DNA of 64,000 nucleotides from assembly GCF_001524445.2 (NCBI RefSeq), contig NZ_CP013418.1, forward strand, positions 1,426,001 through 1,490,000, read 5' to 3'. Below, piece by piece: positions 27,113 to 36,096 of this stretch. The notes below the pieces were generated by a model, which had not been told where the DNA came from, did no database searches, and was given only the letters and a program-made list of their open reading frames with translations. Every line of letters starts with the position of its first letter. Position 1 is the stretch's first letter. The stretch comes from Burkholderia savannae. GTDB lineage: Bacteria; Pseudomonadota; Gammaproteobacteria; Burkholderiales; Burkholderiaceae. A program made the translations under genes and the position numbers.

Positions 27113-28111
27113 TCAGCTCCGGTAGAGCGCGCACGCCCACGTCGCGCCCGCGCCGTAGGTCACGAACAGGTTCAGTTGGCCGGAGCGCATTCGTCCTTGC
27201 TCGCGCGCGAGCGCGAGCGCCACCGGAAACGCGGCGCTCGCCATGTTGCCGAGATCCTCGACGGAAATCATGCAGCGCTCGCGCGGCAGGCCGAGCTGCT
27301 CGATCACCGCGTCGATGATCCGCAGGTTCGGCTGGTGCGGCACGACGAGCCCGATGTCGCCGAGCGTCAGCCGGTGCTTGTCGAGCATTTGCCGGCACGC
27401 GTCGACGATGCGGCGCGTCGCGTCCGCGAACATGTCGGCGCCGCGCATCCGGAAGCAGTGGCGGCCGGCCGCGATGTCGTCGGCGTCGATGAAGTTCGGC
27501 CGCTTCGCGCCCGGCGCTTCCGTCTGCAGCAGATCGAACTGCGTGCCGTCCGCGCCGAGCGACAGATCGAGCAGGCCGCGCGTCGCGTCGTCCCGCGCGC
27601 TCAGCACCATCGCGGCGGCGCCGTCGCTCAGCAGGATCGACAGGTTGCGGCCCGCGTTGCTCGTGTCGATTCGCCGCGACAGCGCTTCCGCGCAGATCAG
27701 CAGCACGTTGCGATACAGGCCGCTCGCGAGGAAGTGTCGCGCGATCTCGATCCCGTACAGTCCGCCGCTGCATTGCGCGCGGATGTCGAAGCACGGAATC
27801 TCGCGCAGCCCGAGCCTCGGCTGGATGTAGCACGCCTGCGACGGATCGTGATGATCCGGCGACAGCGTGTTGACGATCAGCAGATCGATGTCGGCGGGCG
27901 CGACGCCCGCGTCGGCCATCGCCCGCTCGGCAGCCGGGCACGCGAGGTCCGCGAGCTGCTGGCCCGGCGCGAGATAGCGGCGATGCCGCACGCCGGTGCG
28001 GGTGCGGATGAACTCGTCGCTCGTGTCGATGACGCTCGCGACTTCGTCGTTGTCGACGATACGCTCCGGCAGCGCATGACCGAGCCCGGCGATGACGAGG
28101 TTACGCGGCAT
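27113..28111 (-). CDS. hmqD: HmqD/HhqD, FabH-like condensing enzyme (PqsD homologue)
   Basis: A 332-residue thiolase-fold enzyme with the complete KAS III triad: Cys114 in AQCSGGLYG, His in VVPHQPNLRI and Asn in DLGNMASAA. Cys114 corresponds to Cys112 of PqsD. It should condense anthraniloyl-CoA with malonyl-ACP or malonyl-CoA to 2-aminobenzoylacetyl thioester. The start ATG 28111 lies inside the last codons of hmqC (11-bp overlap), which supports translational coupling and excludes the longer frame. Confidence 0.93.
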   Translation of the reverse strand: MPRNLVIAGLGHALPERIVDNDEVASVIDTSDEFIRTRTGVRHRRYLAPGQQLADLACPAAERAMADAGVAPADIDLLIVNTLSPDHHDPSQACYIQPRLGLREIPCFDIRAQCSGGLYGIEIARHFLASGLYRNVLLICAEALSRRIDTSNAGRNLSILLSDGAAAMVLSARDDATRGLLDLSLGADGTQFDLLQTEAPGAKRPNFIDADDIAAGRHCFRMRGADMFADATRRIVDACRQMLDKHRLTLGDIGLVVPHQPNLRIIDAVIEQLGLPRERCMISVEDLGNMASAAFPVALALAREQGRMRSGQLNLFVTYGAGATWACALYRS

Positions 28112-29207
28112 GGTCGGCCTCCGCGGCTTGGGCGGGCGAATCCGCATCGGTCACGACCGTTTCGCCCCACCGCCACAGCTGCGCGCCGAACCCCCAGCCG
28201 GCGCCCGCGCCCGCGATCACCACCTGCGAGCCGGGCTTCACGACGCCGCTGCGAATCGATTCATAGAGCGCGAGCGGCACCGCGGCCGACACGAGGCACG
28301 CGCAATCGGCGAGGCGAATCACGTATTGATCCGGCGCGAGGCCGAGGCGCTGCGCCCACGCGCGCACGAGAATCTCGGATGGCTGATGGAACACCATCGC
28401 GTCGATGTCGTTCGCGCTCGCGCCGCTCTTGCGCAACAGCCGCTCGACGATGTCGGGAATCGCCTCGGGCATGAAGCGCGCGATCTGCTCCTGCGCCTCC
28501 GGTTTCAGCGTGAAATACGCGCCGAATCGCTCGGCCTGACGCTCCGCTTCCTCGCGGTTCGCCGCGGGCCTCGGGTAGCGCCATTGCATTGTCGCGAGAT
28601 CGTAGTGCGTCGCGTCGCTGCGATAGACGGCGCTCAGCCAGTCCGCGCCCTGCGGATCGTGCGCGTCGGCGACGAGCACGGCGGCCGCCGCGCCGTCGCC
28701 GAACGTCGTCGACGATTTGCTCGCATAATCGACGACGCCCGACATCCGCTCCGACGAGCACACGAGCGCGCGCTTCACGCGCCCTTGCTTGATCAGGTTT
28801 GTCGCGAGCTGCATCTGCAGCACGAAGCTCGCGCATTCCATTTCGACGTCCGCATCGAGCGCGCGACGCGCGCCGAGCCGTTCGCGCAGCGTGCGCGAGA
28901 GCCGCGGCGCGAACCGCCTCGCGCCGCCTTCCGCGTTGACGTACGGCGACGTGATGTTGAACAGCACGAGATCGAGATCGGCCGCATCGACGCCCGCGCG
29001 CGCGAGCGCCTGGCGCGCGGTATGCTCCGCCATCGCGAGCTCGGACTCGCCCGCGCGCGGATCGATCACATAGCGCGACTTGATTCCCCAGAAGTGCCAC
29101 CACTCCGACGGAATCGGCTCGACGTCGTCGAATGCGGGATCGTCGTTGCGCAGCAAGCGCGACGGCAGATTGCACGCCAGACTGGCCATACGAACGTTGT
29201 AGGACAT
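28101..29207 (-). CDS. hmqC: HmqC/HhqC, catalytic subunit of the PqsBC-type condensing enzyme
   Basis: A 368-residue KAS III-like protein. The nucleophile Cys125 is in VEMECASFV and His is in MVFHQPSEI. The usual Asn is not present; DCACLVSAA stands at that place, as expected for the Cys-His dyad known in PqsC. With HmqB it would join the acyl chain to 2-aminobenzoylacetate to close the quinolone ring. Its ATG overlaps the hmqB stop (TGATG), a classical coupling signal for a heterodimer. Confidence 0.92.
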   Translation of the reverse strand: MSYNVRMASLACNLPSRLLRNDDPAFDDVEPIPSEWWHFWGIKSRYVIDPRAGESELAMAEHTARQALARAGVDAADLDLVLFNITSPYVNAEGGARRFAPRLSRTLRERLGARRALDADVEMECASFVLQMQLATNLIKQGRVKRALVCSSERMSGVVDYASKSSTTFGDGAAAAVLVADAHDPQGADWLSAVYRSDATHYDLATMQWRYPRPAANREEAERQAERFGAYFTLKPEAQEQIARFMPEAIPDIVERLLRKSGASANDIDAMVFHQPSEILVRAWAQRLGLAPDQYVIRLADCACLVSAAVPLALYESIRSGVVKPGSQVVIAGAGAGWGFGAQLWRWGETVVTDADSPAQAAEADHAA

Positions 29208-30091
29208 CAGACCTCCATTGCGATGCATGCGATGCGCGGCTTGAACGCGTCGAGCGTCAGCGCGGCGACGACCTGCGCGTCGCCGCGCACGCCCGCGGAG
29301 GCGGCCGCGCGGGTCGCGAGCCACGCGGGCAGCTGGAACGCGGCGGGTATGTCGGCGGCGCCGTCGATCATGTCGACGCGCGTCTCGCTCGCGAAGCCGG
29401 GCTCGTCGGACAGCCAGCCCCGCAGCCACGATTCACGAAACAGTTCGGATACCGGCGCGTCGATCTTGCTTCGCACGTCGCCGACGACCGAGCGCACGGC
29501 CGCGTCCGCATTGCTCGGCTGCGTGCGGAAACGGCCCGTGGCCGGATCGAAGCCGCCGTCGAAGCGCGCGACGATGCCTGTTTCATGCATGTGCCGCGCC
29601 GGCACGGCGCCGAGGGTCGCGAGACTCGGCGCGTCGAGGTCCGCATAGCTCGCGTGGTAGCGATCGTCGCGGCCGGGCGCGAGCACGATCGCGCCCGCGC
29701 CGTCGGCATAGCCGCCGGACTCCGCGCCTTCGACGTCGGCGAGCGCCTCCGCCCTCACGACGAGCGCGCGGCGGTAGCCGAGCTGCCGGCAATGGCTCCG
29801 CACGAGATCGAGCGCGAGCGTCCAGTCCGCGTCGAGCAGATCGAACACGGCCGCGTTGGACGCGCGCAGATCGCGCTGCACCGGATGCGCGAGCCGCGGC
29901 CCCGCGATCGGCGCCGCGTCCGCCATCCGGTTCGGGGAAACCGACAGGCTGACGATGAGATCGAGCTCCGACGGCAGGCAGCGCGCCTTCGAGAGCGCCT
30001 GCCTCGCCGCCTTCACCGCATAGTCGTTCGCAAACGGCAGCGCGTGCTTCGCGCCGTCCGATACCGCAATACCCGCTCCTAGTATTTTCAT
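29207..30091 (-). CDS. hmqB: HmqB/HhqB, non-catalytic partner of the PqsBC-type enzyme
   Basis: A 294-residue reduced KAS III-fold protein. Where a nucleophile Cys is expected the sequence reads RDLRASNAAVFDLLD, so the active-site Cys is absent, as in PqsB. The C-terminal half lacks the His/Asn motifs. It is taken as the structural subunit that pairs with HmqC. The one-base overlap with hmqC (TGATG) supports equimolar synthesis. It starts 64 bp downstream of the hmqA stop. Confidence 0.9.
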   Translation of the reverse strand: MKILGAGIAVSDGAKHALPFANDYAVKAARQALSKARCLPSELDLIVSLSVSPNRMADAAPIAGPRLAHPVQRDLRASNAAVFDLLDADWTLALDLVRSHCRQLGYRRALVVRAEALADVEGAESGGYADGAGAIVLAPGRDDRYHASYADLDAPSLATLGAVPARHMHETGIVARFDGGFDPATGRFRTQPSNADAAVRSVVGDVRSKIDAPVSELFRESWLRGWLSDEPGFASETRVDMIDGAADIPAAFQLPAWLATRAAASAGVRGDAQVVAALTLDAFKPRIACIAMEV

Positions 30092-30155
30092 GTCGCTTCG
30101 ATGTTGATTGAATTGGGCGTTGCCGGCGCCGAACGCCGGCCGCGCGGCGCGGCCG

Positions 30156-31781
30156 TCAGGCCGCTTGCACGTCGCTCTCGGCCGCCTGCCGCAGCTTGAA
30201 GCGCTGCAACTTGCCGGACTCGTTGCGCGGCAGGCCGTCAGCGCGATACTCGATGCGCCGCGGATACTTGTACGGCGCGATCTGCGCCTTCACGTGCTGC
30301 TGCAATGCGGCCGTCAGCGCGTCGGAGGCGCACACGCCGGGCCGCAGCACGACGTGCGCGCACACGAGCGTGCCGCCCCGTTCGTCCGGCGCGCCGACGA
30401 CGCCGCATTCGAGCACGTCCGCGTGGCGCAGCATCGCTTCCTCGACTTCGGCGGGCGAAATGGTGTAGCCGAGGCTGATGATCAGATCGTCGGCGCGCGA
30501 CTGGTAGAACAGATAACCGTCCTCGTCGAGATAGGCGGCGTCGCCCGTCAGGTTCCAGCCGTGCTGCACGTAATCGCGCTGCCGCGCATCGTTCAGATAG
30601 CGGCAACCGGTCGGCCCCCGCACCGCGAGGCGGCCGACGTGGTAGGGCGGCAGACGTTCGCCGCGCTCGTCGAGGATCGCGAGCCGGTAGCCGGGCACCG
30701 CCCGGCCCACCGCCCCTTCCTTCACCTGGGTTTCGTCCGCCGACGCGAAGATGTGCAGCATCTCGGTCGAGCCGATGCCGTCGATGATGCGGATGCTCGT
30801 GCGCGCGAGCCAAGCGTTGCGCGTCGGCACCGGCAGCGCCTCGCCCGCGCACACGCATTTGCGCAGGCTCGAGATGTCGTGGCCGCCGATGTCGTCGAGC
30901 ATCGCCCGGTACGCGGCCGGCGCGGTGAAGAGGATGCTCACGCGGTGCGCGGCGATCGCGGCGAACAGCCGGTCCGGCTTCGCGCGCTGCAACAGCACCG
31001 CGCTCGCGCCGACGCTCAGCGGAAACAGCAGCAGCGCGCCGAGGCCGAACGTGAACGCGAACGGCGGCGTGCCGCAGAACACGTCGTCCGCGCGGGGCTT
31101 CAGCACGTGCTGCGGAAAGCAATGGCAGATCGCCATCACGTCGCGATGAAAATGCACGGTCGCCTTCGGCCGCCCCGTCGTGCCGGACGTAAACGCGACG
31201 ATGCACGGATCGTCAGCCTGCGTGTCGACCGTCTCGAACGCGGCCGGGTATTCGCGCATCAGCCGCTCGAACGCGGCGGCGTCGTCCGTTTCGTAGCAGC
31301 GGAGAAATCCGACGCCGGGCATGGCCTGCGTCGCCGCGTGCAGTTCCGCGGACACCGACGCCTCGCAGAGCGCGTGCGAGACCTTCGCCTGCGCGATGAC
31401 TTTCGACAATTCGCCCGCGCGCAACAGCGGCATCGTCGTCACCACGACGCCGCCCGCCTTGACGACCGCGAACCACGCGGCGGCGAGAAACGGATGATTG
31501 GTTCCGTGCAGCAGCACCCGGTTGCCCGGCACGAGAGCCCCGTCGCGCACCAGCATGTTCGCGATCCGGTTGCTGAGTTCGAGCAGTTCGCGATACGTCC
31601 ATGCGGCGCCGGATTCGGTCCGGATCGCGACGCGATCGCCCCAGCCGCGCTTGGCCACGGCGTCGTCGAGCAGCGCCGCCGCGCAATTGATGCGCTCCGG
31701 AAACTGCAGGCCCGGCAACTCGAAGACGAACTCCGGCAGATCGGTCGTTGCAGGCAGATTCATGCGGCAAAAGTTGTCCAT
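30156..31781 (-). CDS. hmqA: HmqA/HhqA, anthranilate-CoA ligase (PqsA homologue)
   Basis: A 541-residue ANL-superfamily ligase of the benzoate-CoA ligase branch. It has the P-loop TSGTTGRPKATVHFH at about residue 195, GIGSTEMLHIF (A5-like), GDAAYLDEDGYLFYQSR, and the catalytic Lys block NESGKLQRFKLR at the C-terminus. It activates anthranilate to anthraniloyl-CoA, the first step of alkylquinolone synthesis, and is the first gene of hmqABCDEFG. ATG 31781 is used; the ATG six codons downstream is an alternative, and neither has a strong ribosome-binding site. A 1.2-kb gene-free region lies upstream. Confidence 0.92.
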   Translation of the reverse strand: MDNFCRMNLPATTDLPEFVFELPGLQFPERINCAAALLDDAVAKRGWGDRVAIRTESGAAWTYRELLELSNRIANMLVRDGALVPGNRVLLHGTNHPFLAAAWFAVVKAGGVVVTTMPLLRAGELSKVIAQAKVSHALCEASVSAELHAATQAMPGVGFLRCYETDDAAAFERLMREYPAAFETVDTQADDPCIVAFTSGTTGRPKATVHFHRDVMAICHCFPQHVLKPRADDVFCGTPPFAFTFGLGALLLFPLSVGASAVLLQRAKPDRLFAAIAAHRVSILFTAPAAYRAMLDDIGGHDISSLRKCVCAGEALPVPTRNAWLARTSIRIIDGIGSTEMLHIFASADETQVKEGAVGRAVPGYRLAILDERGERLPPYHVGRLAVRGPTGCRYLNDARQRDYVQHGWNLTGDAAYLDEDGYLFYQSRADDLIISLGYTISPAEVEEAMLRHADVLECGVVGAPDERGGTLVCAHVVLRPGVCASDALTAALQQHVKAQIAPYKYPRRIEYRADGLPRNESGKLQRFKLRQAAESDVQAA

Positions 31782-32063
31782 CGTCAGTGCTCACGGGAAG
31801 TTGACTGAGAAACCGGGGTGATTCCGCGTCGCACGCGTCGCCTGACGCGCACCGGGCGCGACGAAGCCGCGCGTGTCGCATGCCGGCGTCGTCGGTCGAG
31901 CGCGCTTCGATCGAAGGCGGCGGCGCCGCGCCGGCCAACGCCATGACGTTCGCCGCATTCGGCTCAGGAATGGCCGCGGACGCCGCACCGGCGCCCATCG
32001 AAAGTGCTCGAATTGATATGTCGAGTTCGTCTAAATCCGCTTTCCCCTCTTCGATTGGATCAT

Positions 32064-32077
32064 TTCAATCCATTGAA
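32064..32077. promoter_or_regulatory. Dyad TTCAAT-CC-ATTGAA in the hmqA upstream region
   Basis: Perfect 6-bp arms around CC, about 285 bp upstream of hmqA. The outline TTC-N8-GAA resembles the LysR-type box TTC-N7-GAA of MvfR at the Pseudomonas pqsA promoter, but the spacing is one base longer, so the regulator is not assigned. Confidence 0.35.
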
Positions 32078-32472
32078 TCATGCTCGATAAATTGCATGCT
32101 TCGGGAAATATCTTTCGATTCATCTTGAGCGCGCAATGTTAAAAACAAATTTCAAAAAAATAAAGCCCCCGCGCGAAAACCCCGCCTTGAATAATCCGCC
32201 CATCAACCCCTAAATCATTGAGGTTACAGGCATCCCGACTTTCCTCGAGATTTCCTTTTCTCACCAAAATAGTCGGTCTCTTCGTTTTGTGCGGCCAAAA
32301 TATTTTTAATGCGATTTGCGCGCATCGCTTGACATTTCAAAAACAGAAATAAAGGTAGATATATTTTTTGTCGCGCATTTTCAATTTCGCCAATTGAATC
32401 GGAATTCGGCTGGTTGCCGCGGCGGCGAGATTCGCTCCGCCCGGAAATTCCGATCGTCGCGGCGATTCCTCG

Positions 32473-32490
32473 TTCGACCGACGTCGGTCG
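32473..32490. promoter_or_regulatory. 18-bp perfect palindrome TCGACCGAC/GTCGGTCGA
   Basis: A perfect palindrome in gene-free DNA between nrdJ and hmqA. Its GACCGAC/GTCGGTC half-sites recur at 63838-63852 with one extra central base. The pattern is typical of TetR-family operators. No TetR gene is in this window. Confidence 0.5.
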
Positions 32491-32961
32491 AGCGGCTCGG
32501 CGCTCGCGCGCCGCGTGAGCGCCTCGCGAATCGAGCGGTTCGGAAGAAGACGCATGTGGAGCGCGAATCGCCGCGCGTAAGGGCAAGCGTCGGATGGACA
32601 GGCACGTGACCCTCGCGAATCAGGCAGGACCGAGCCGAAGGAAGGATTGAGGAGAATGCGCGGGCGTCGATCGCGCCGATTGCATCGTCGTGACGCCCCG
32701 GCGATGAATCAGCGCGCCGCGCGACGCTCGGACGATGCGCACGGCATGGGTCGAATCGTGATCGACAGCTTCGTGCCTTTCACTATCGTCGCGGCGGGCA
32801 CGCCGCATGCCGGCACCGACGCCGAAGCGACGCCCGCTATCGGACGAACAAGACGCGAAAGCGGATTGACGCGCCGTGCGGGATCGATCGTCCCGCACGG
32901 TCCGGCTTGAAAAACTCATCGCGAAGCGGCGGCCGCGCCGACGCACGCGGCGAGCGAACGC

Positions 32962-35499
32962 TCAACCGCAAGCGCCGATCTCGCCGCACGCGGTGCAGAA
33001 ATCGCAGCCGTCCTTGCGGATCACCGCATTCGCGCCGCACGAGTTGCACTTGCGCCCGAACATCGTGCGCAGCTCGGCGGCGCTGTGCGTCGCAGCGGCC
33101 GTTTCTTCCTCGCTTTCGCCGCCCGCCGATGCCGATTCCGTCTCGGCCGAGAGCATCGCGGCAACCGCATGCGGGTCTGCGCCGCCGCGCGGCAGCGCCG
33201 CGAGCAGCCGCGACGGCACCTGATTGCCCTCGGCGTCGAGAAAGCCGCGACGATGCAATATCTGCTGAATCGCGTAGCTGAGCGCGGCGACTTCCGAGTC
33301 GTGCCACAGCGGAATGCGCCGGCCGTCGAGCCGCTGCGTCTCGCCGAGCCGCACCTGTCCGCGATCCCACGACACCTTGCGCAGATCCTGCAGATTGCGC
33401 GCGACGAAGCCGCCGCGCGCGGCGAGCGACAGCGAGCGCATCGTCGCCGTGATCCATTGCTGCGACTCGTCGCGCTGGCCGACCGGGATGAAGAATTCGA
33501 TCGGCCGCTCGATCGTCACCTCTTCGCCGCCGATGCGCCCCGTCACTTCCATGAACGACACCGCGACGTACAGCGACTTCTTCCCGAGCTGCGTCAGATA
33601 CTCGACCTTCTCGATCACCGCGGGCAACTCGCCCTTCGGCCGGTGGTCGATCGCGATCCGCAGCGGATCGAGATCCGCCTCCGTCAGCGTATCGTCCGGC
33701 TCGGACGTGTGCAGCACCGCGCCGAGCGTGTCGTTCGGCCGGTACGTCGCGAGCCCTTTCAGGCCGCTCTTCCACGCATCGAAATAGAGGCTCTCGAAAT
33801 CGTCGAACGGATAATCGGCCGGCACGTTGACCGTCTTCGAGATCGACGTGTCGATGTACGGCTGCACGGCCGCCATCATCGCGAGGTGATCGTGCGCGGA
33901 CATCTGCAGCGCGCTGACGAAATAATCGGGCAACGCGTCGACGTCGCCGCCGAGCTCGCGGTACAGGCGATAAGCGTAATCCTCGACCGCGAACGTCTGG
34001 CGGCTGCCGTCCGCCATGATCTTCGTGCGTTGGTAGGTCCACGAGAACGCGGGCTCGATGCCGTTCGACGCATTGTCCGCGAACGCGAGGCTCACGGTGC
34101 CCGTCGGCGCGACCGACAGCAGATGGCTGTTGCGGATGCCGTCGCGGCGAATGGCTTCCTGAATGTCGTCGGGCAGCCGCGACGCGAACGTGCCCGCTTC
34201 GAGATACCGGTTCGCGTCGAAGAGCGGGAACGCGCCGCGCTCGCGCGCGAGCTCGACCGATGCGCGATACGCGGCGTCGCGCATCGCGCGCCCGACGCGC
34301 GCGGCGAAGTCGCGCCCTTCCTGCGAGTCGTAGCGCAGGCCGAGCATCACGAGCGCGTCGCCAAGGCCCGTGAAGCCGATGCCGATCCGCCGCTTCTGAT
34401 GCGCCTCGTGGCGCTGCTCGGTCAGCGGCCACAGCGTCACGTCGAGCACGTCGTCGAGGAAGCGCACGTGCGTGCGCGTGCGCTCGTCGAGCGCGGCCCA
34501 GTCGAACACGCTTTCGCCGCCGCGCAGTTGAGCGAACGGGTCGATCACGAAGCGCGTCAGGTTCAGCGGGCCGAGATTGCAGCAGCCGTACGCGGGCAGC
34601 GGCTGCTCGCCGCACGGATTCGTCGCACGAATCAATTCGATCGCGCGCAGGTTGTTGTCGTCGTTCATCTTCGAGATGAACACGACGCCCGGCTCGGCGA
34701 CGTCGTACGTCGAGCGCATGATCTTGTCCCAGATCGCGCGCGCGCGCCTTTCCGCATAGACCCACATGCCGTCGTCGCGCCGATGCAGATCGCCCGCCGC
34801 GCGCAGCGCGGGTGACGGCTCCGCGCGGTGCACGAGCTGCCACGGCAGATCCTGCTCGACCGCGTCCATGAACGCGTCGGTCACCGCGACCGAGATGTTG
34901 AAGTTGTTCCAGCGGCCTTTCGAATGTTTCGCTTCGATGAATTCGAGCAGATCGGGATGATCGCAATCGAGCACCGCCATCTGCGCGCCGCGCCGCGCAC
35001 CCGCGCTTTCGACCGTGCGGCACGACGCGTCGAACACGTCGATGTAGCTGCACGGACCGGACGCGCTCGAGCCCGTCGAATGCACGTACGCGCCGCGCGG
35101 GCGAATCGCCGAGAAGTTGTAGCCGACGCCGCCGCCGCGCCGCATCGTCTCGGCCGCCTGCAGCAGCGCGACGTAGATGCCGGGCAGCCCGCGCTCGTCG
35201 ACGCCCTGGATGCAGTCGCCGACCGGCTGCACGAAGCAGTTGATCAGCGTCGCCGCGATCGCGCTGCCCGCCGCGCTCATGATCCGGCCCGCGCCGAGCG
35301 CGCCGCGTTGCAGATGCTCGACGAAGCGCGCCTCGACTTCGTCGCGCAGTTCGGCCGGCTCCGCCTGCGCGACGCCGTGGGCGACGCGGCGGTAAATGTC
35401 GTCGACCGTCCGCTCGTCGCCCTTCGCGTATTTTTCCAGCAGCACGTCGGTGGAGAATTGTTGCGGAGCGAGGTGAAACTCGGATGCGATGGTCGCCAT
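32962..35499 (-). CDS. nrdJ: Adenosylcobalamin-dependent (class II) ribonucleoside-diphosphate reductase
   Basis: An 845-residue single-chain reductase that makes deoxyribonucleotides with or without oxygen. Signature blocks are RRGGGVGYNFSAIRP near the N-terminus, ATNPCGEQPLPAYGCCNLGPLNL at about residues 290-312 (catalytic Cys/Glu), and APTGTVSLAFADNASNGIEP. A C-terminal zinc-finger-like tail, CNSCG...CDFCTACG, probably holds the redox Cys that re-reduces the active site. No small subunit (nrdB) or activase is nearby, as expected for class II. ATG 35499 is preceded by GAGAGG on the mRNA and starts the family-like MATIASEFHLAPQQFS. Longer frames are excluded. I found no cobalamin riboswitch upstream. 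Confidence 0.93.
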   Translation of the reverse strand: MATIASEFHLAPQQFSTDVLLEKYAKGDERTVDDIYRRVAHGVAQAEPAELRDEVEARFVEHLQRGALGAGRIMSAAGSAIAATLINCFVQPVGDCIQGVDERGLPGIYVALLQAAETMRRGGGVGYNFSAIRPRGAYVHSTGSSASGPCSYIDVFDASCRTVESAGARRGAQMAVLDCDHPDLLEFIEAKHSKGRWNNFNISVAVTDAFMDAVEQDLPWQLVHRAEPSPALRAAGDLHRRDDGMWVYAERRARAIWDKIMRSTYDVAEPGVVFISKMNDDNNLRAIELIRATNPCGEQPLPAYGCCNLGPLNLTRFVIDPFAQLRGGESVFDWAALDERTRTHVRFLDDVLDVTLWPLTEQRHEAHQKRRIGIGFTGLGDALVMLGLRYDSQEGRDFAARVGRAMRDAAYRASVELARERGAFPLFDANRYLEAGTFASRLPDDIQEAIRRDGIRNSHLLSVAPTGTVSLAFADNASNGIEPAFSWTYQRTKIMADGSRQTFAVEDYAYRLYRELGGDVDALPDYFVSALQMSAHDHLAMMAAVQPYIDTSISKTVNVPADYPFDDFESLYFDAWKSGLKGLATYRPNDTLGAVLHTSEPDDTLTEADLDPLRIAIDHRPKGELPAVIEKVEYLTQLGKKSLYVAVSFMEVTGRIGGEEVTIERPIEFFIPVGQRDESQQWITATMRSLSLAARGGFVARNLQDLRKVSWDRGQVRLGETQRLDGRRIPLWHDSEVAALSYAIQQILHRRGFLDAEGNQVPSRLLAALPRGGADPHAVAAMLSAETESASAGGESEEETAAATHSAAELRTMFGRKCNSCGANAVIRKDGCDFCTACGEIGACG

Positions 35500-36096
35500 G
35501 GACAGCCTCTCTACGGCACTGCGCGTGGATGATGGGCTCGACACTATAGCCACGGCAGGTGGCGATCGAGAGCGGCGCGTCGCCGCATCCGACGACCATA
35601 CCGCAGGCGCCACTCCGCCGCAATCGGCGACGCGCGGGCGTCGTGCCGAAAACTACGGGCGGATCAACGGAACGCCGACGAGCGCCGAATGACGCGCCGT
35701 CGATCAAGCATAGCCACGCGACGGCCGGCAAGATGCTTGCCGCTTCGCAGCATGCGGGCGGCGCACGACCGGCGGGCGCTGGCGAGCGGGAACGAGCGCA
35801 CGCGCGCGCCGGGATCGCATTGCGCAGGGCTGTAAGCCGATTGGAACACGTCTGGCGCGGCCGGCGATTCGACGCGCGGCATCGCTGAAGGTTAGGCCGA
35901 GGCTTGCCGGGACGGATGGGGTAGTTTTGGTCTCGCCTTTCTCGCCTTTCTCGCCGTCCTAGCCTTTCTTACTTGCGTTACCGGACCGCGCCGAGCGCGG
36001 CATGCCGAACCGCGCTTCGTTCACCAAAACATCCGCGCCGCGCCCAGCCAAGCCATCGCGCGCCGCGCCGCATCACGCCGACGCATGTCAGCCGCA
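35500..36096. other. Intergenic region upstream of nrdJ
   Basis: About 600 bp without a supported gene, between the nrdJ start and the end of the permease gene. A short pyrimidine-rich array with 9-bp unit TCTCGCCTT (two perfect and one partial copy) lies at 35931-35957. I see no terminator with a T-run after the permease gene and no conserved riboswitch core. Confidence 0.5.

Larger units (their letters stand above)
31782..32961. other. Long AT-rich gene-free region upstream of hmqA
   Basis: About 1.2 kb without a credible gene. The stretch 32030-32420 is markedly AT-rich compared with everything around it (runs of A, repeated AATATT and TTTTTAAT). It contains TTCAAT-CC-ATTGAA at 32064-32077, and an 18-bp palindrome lies further upstream at 32473-32490. 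It should hold the hmq promoter and its control sites, since the operon is transcribed away from it. Short open frames here are low-complexity. Confidence 0.65.

Noticed and set aside
20081..31781. First impression of a novel fatty-acid/KAS III biosynthetic cluster
   Set aside because: The exact gene set and order, including the PqsE-like hydrolase and the FAAL-dehydrogenase-ACP fusion, is the described hmq/hhq alkylquinoline operon.
35500..35970. Possible cobalamin riboswitch upstream of nrdJ
   Set aside because: CACCTGCC occurs on the minus strand, but the rest of the conserved B12 core (GGGAA, GCCACTG, CCCGC-ACTGT) is absent.
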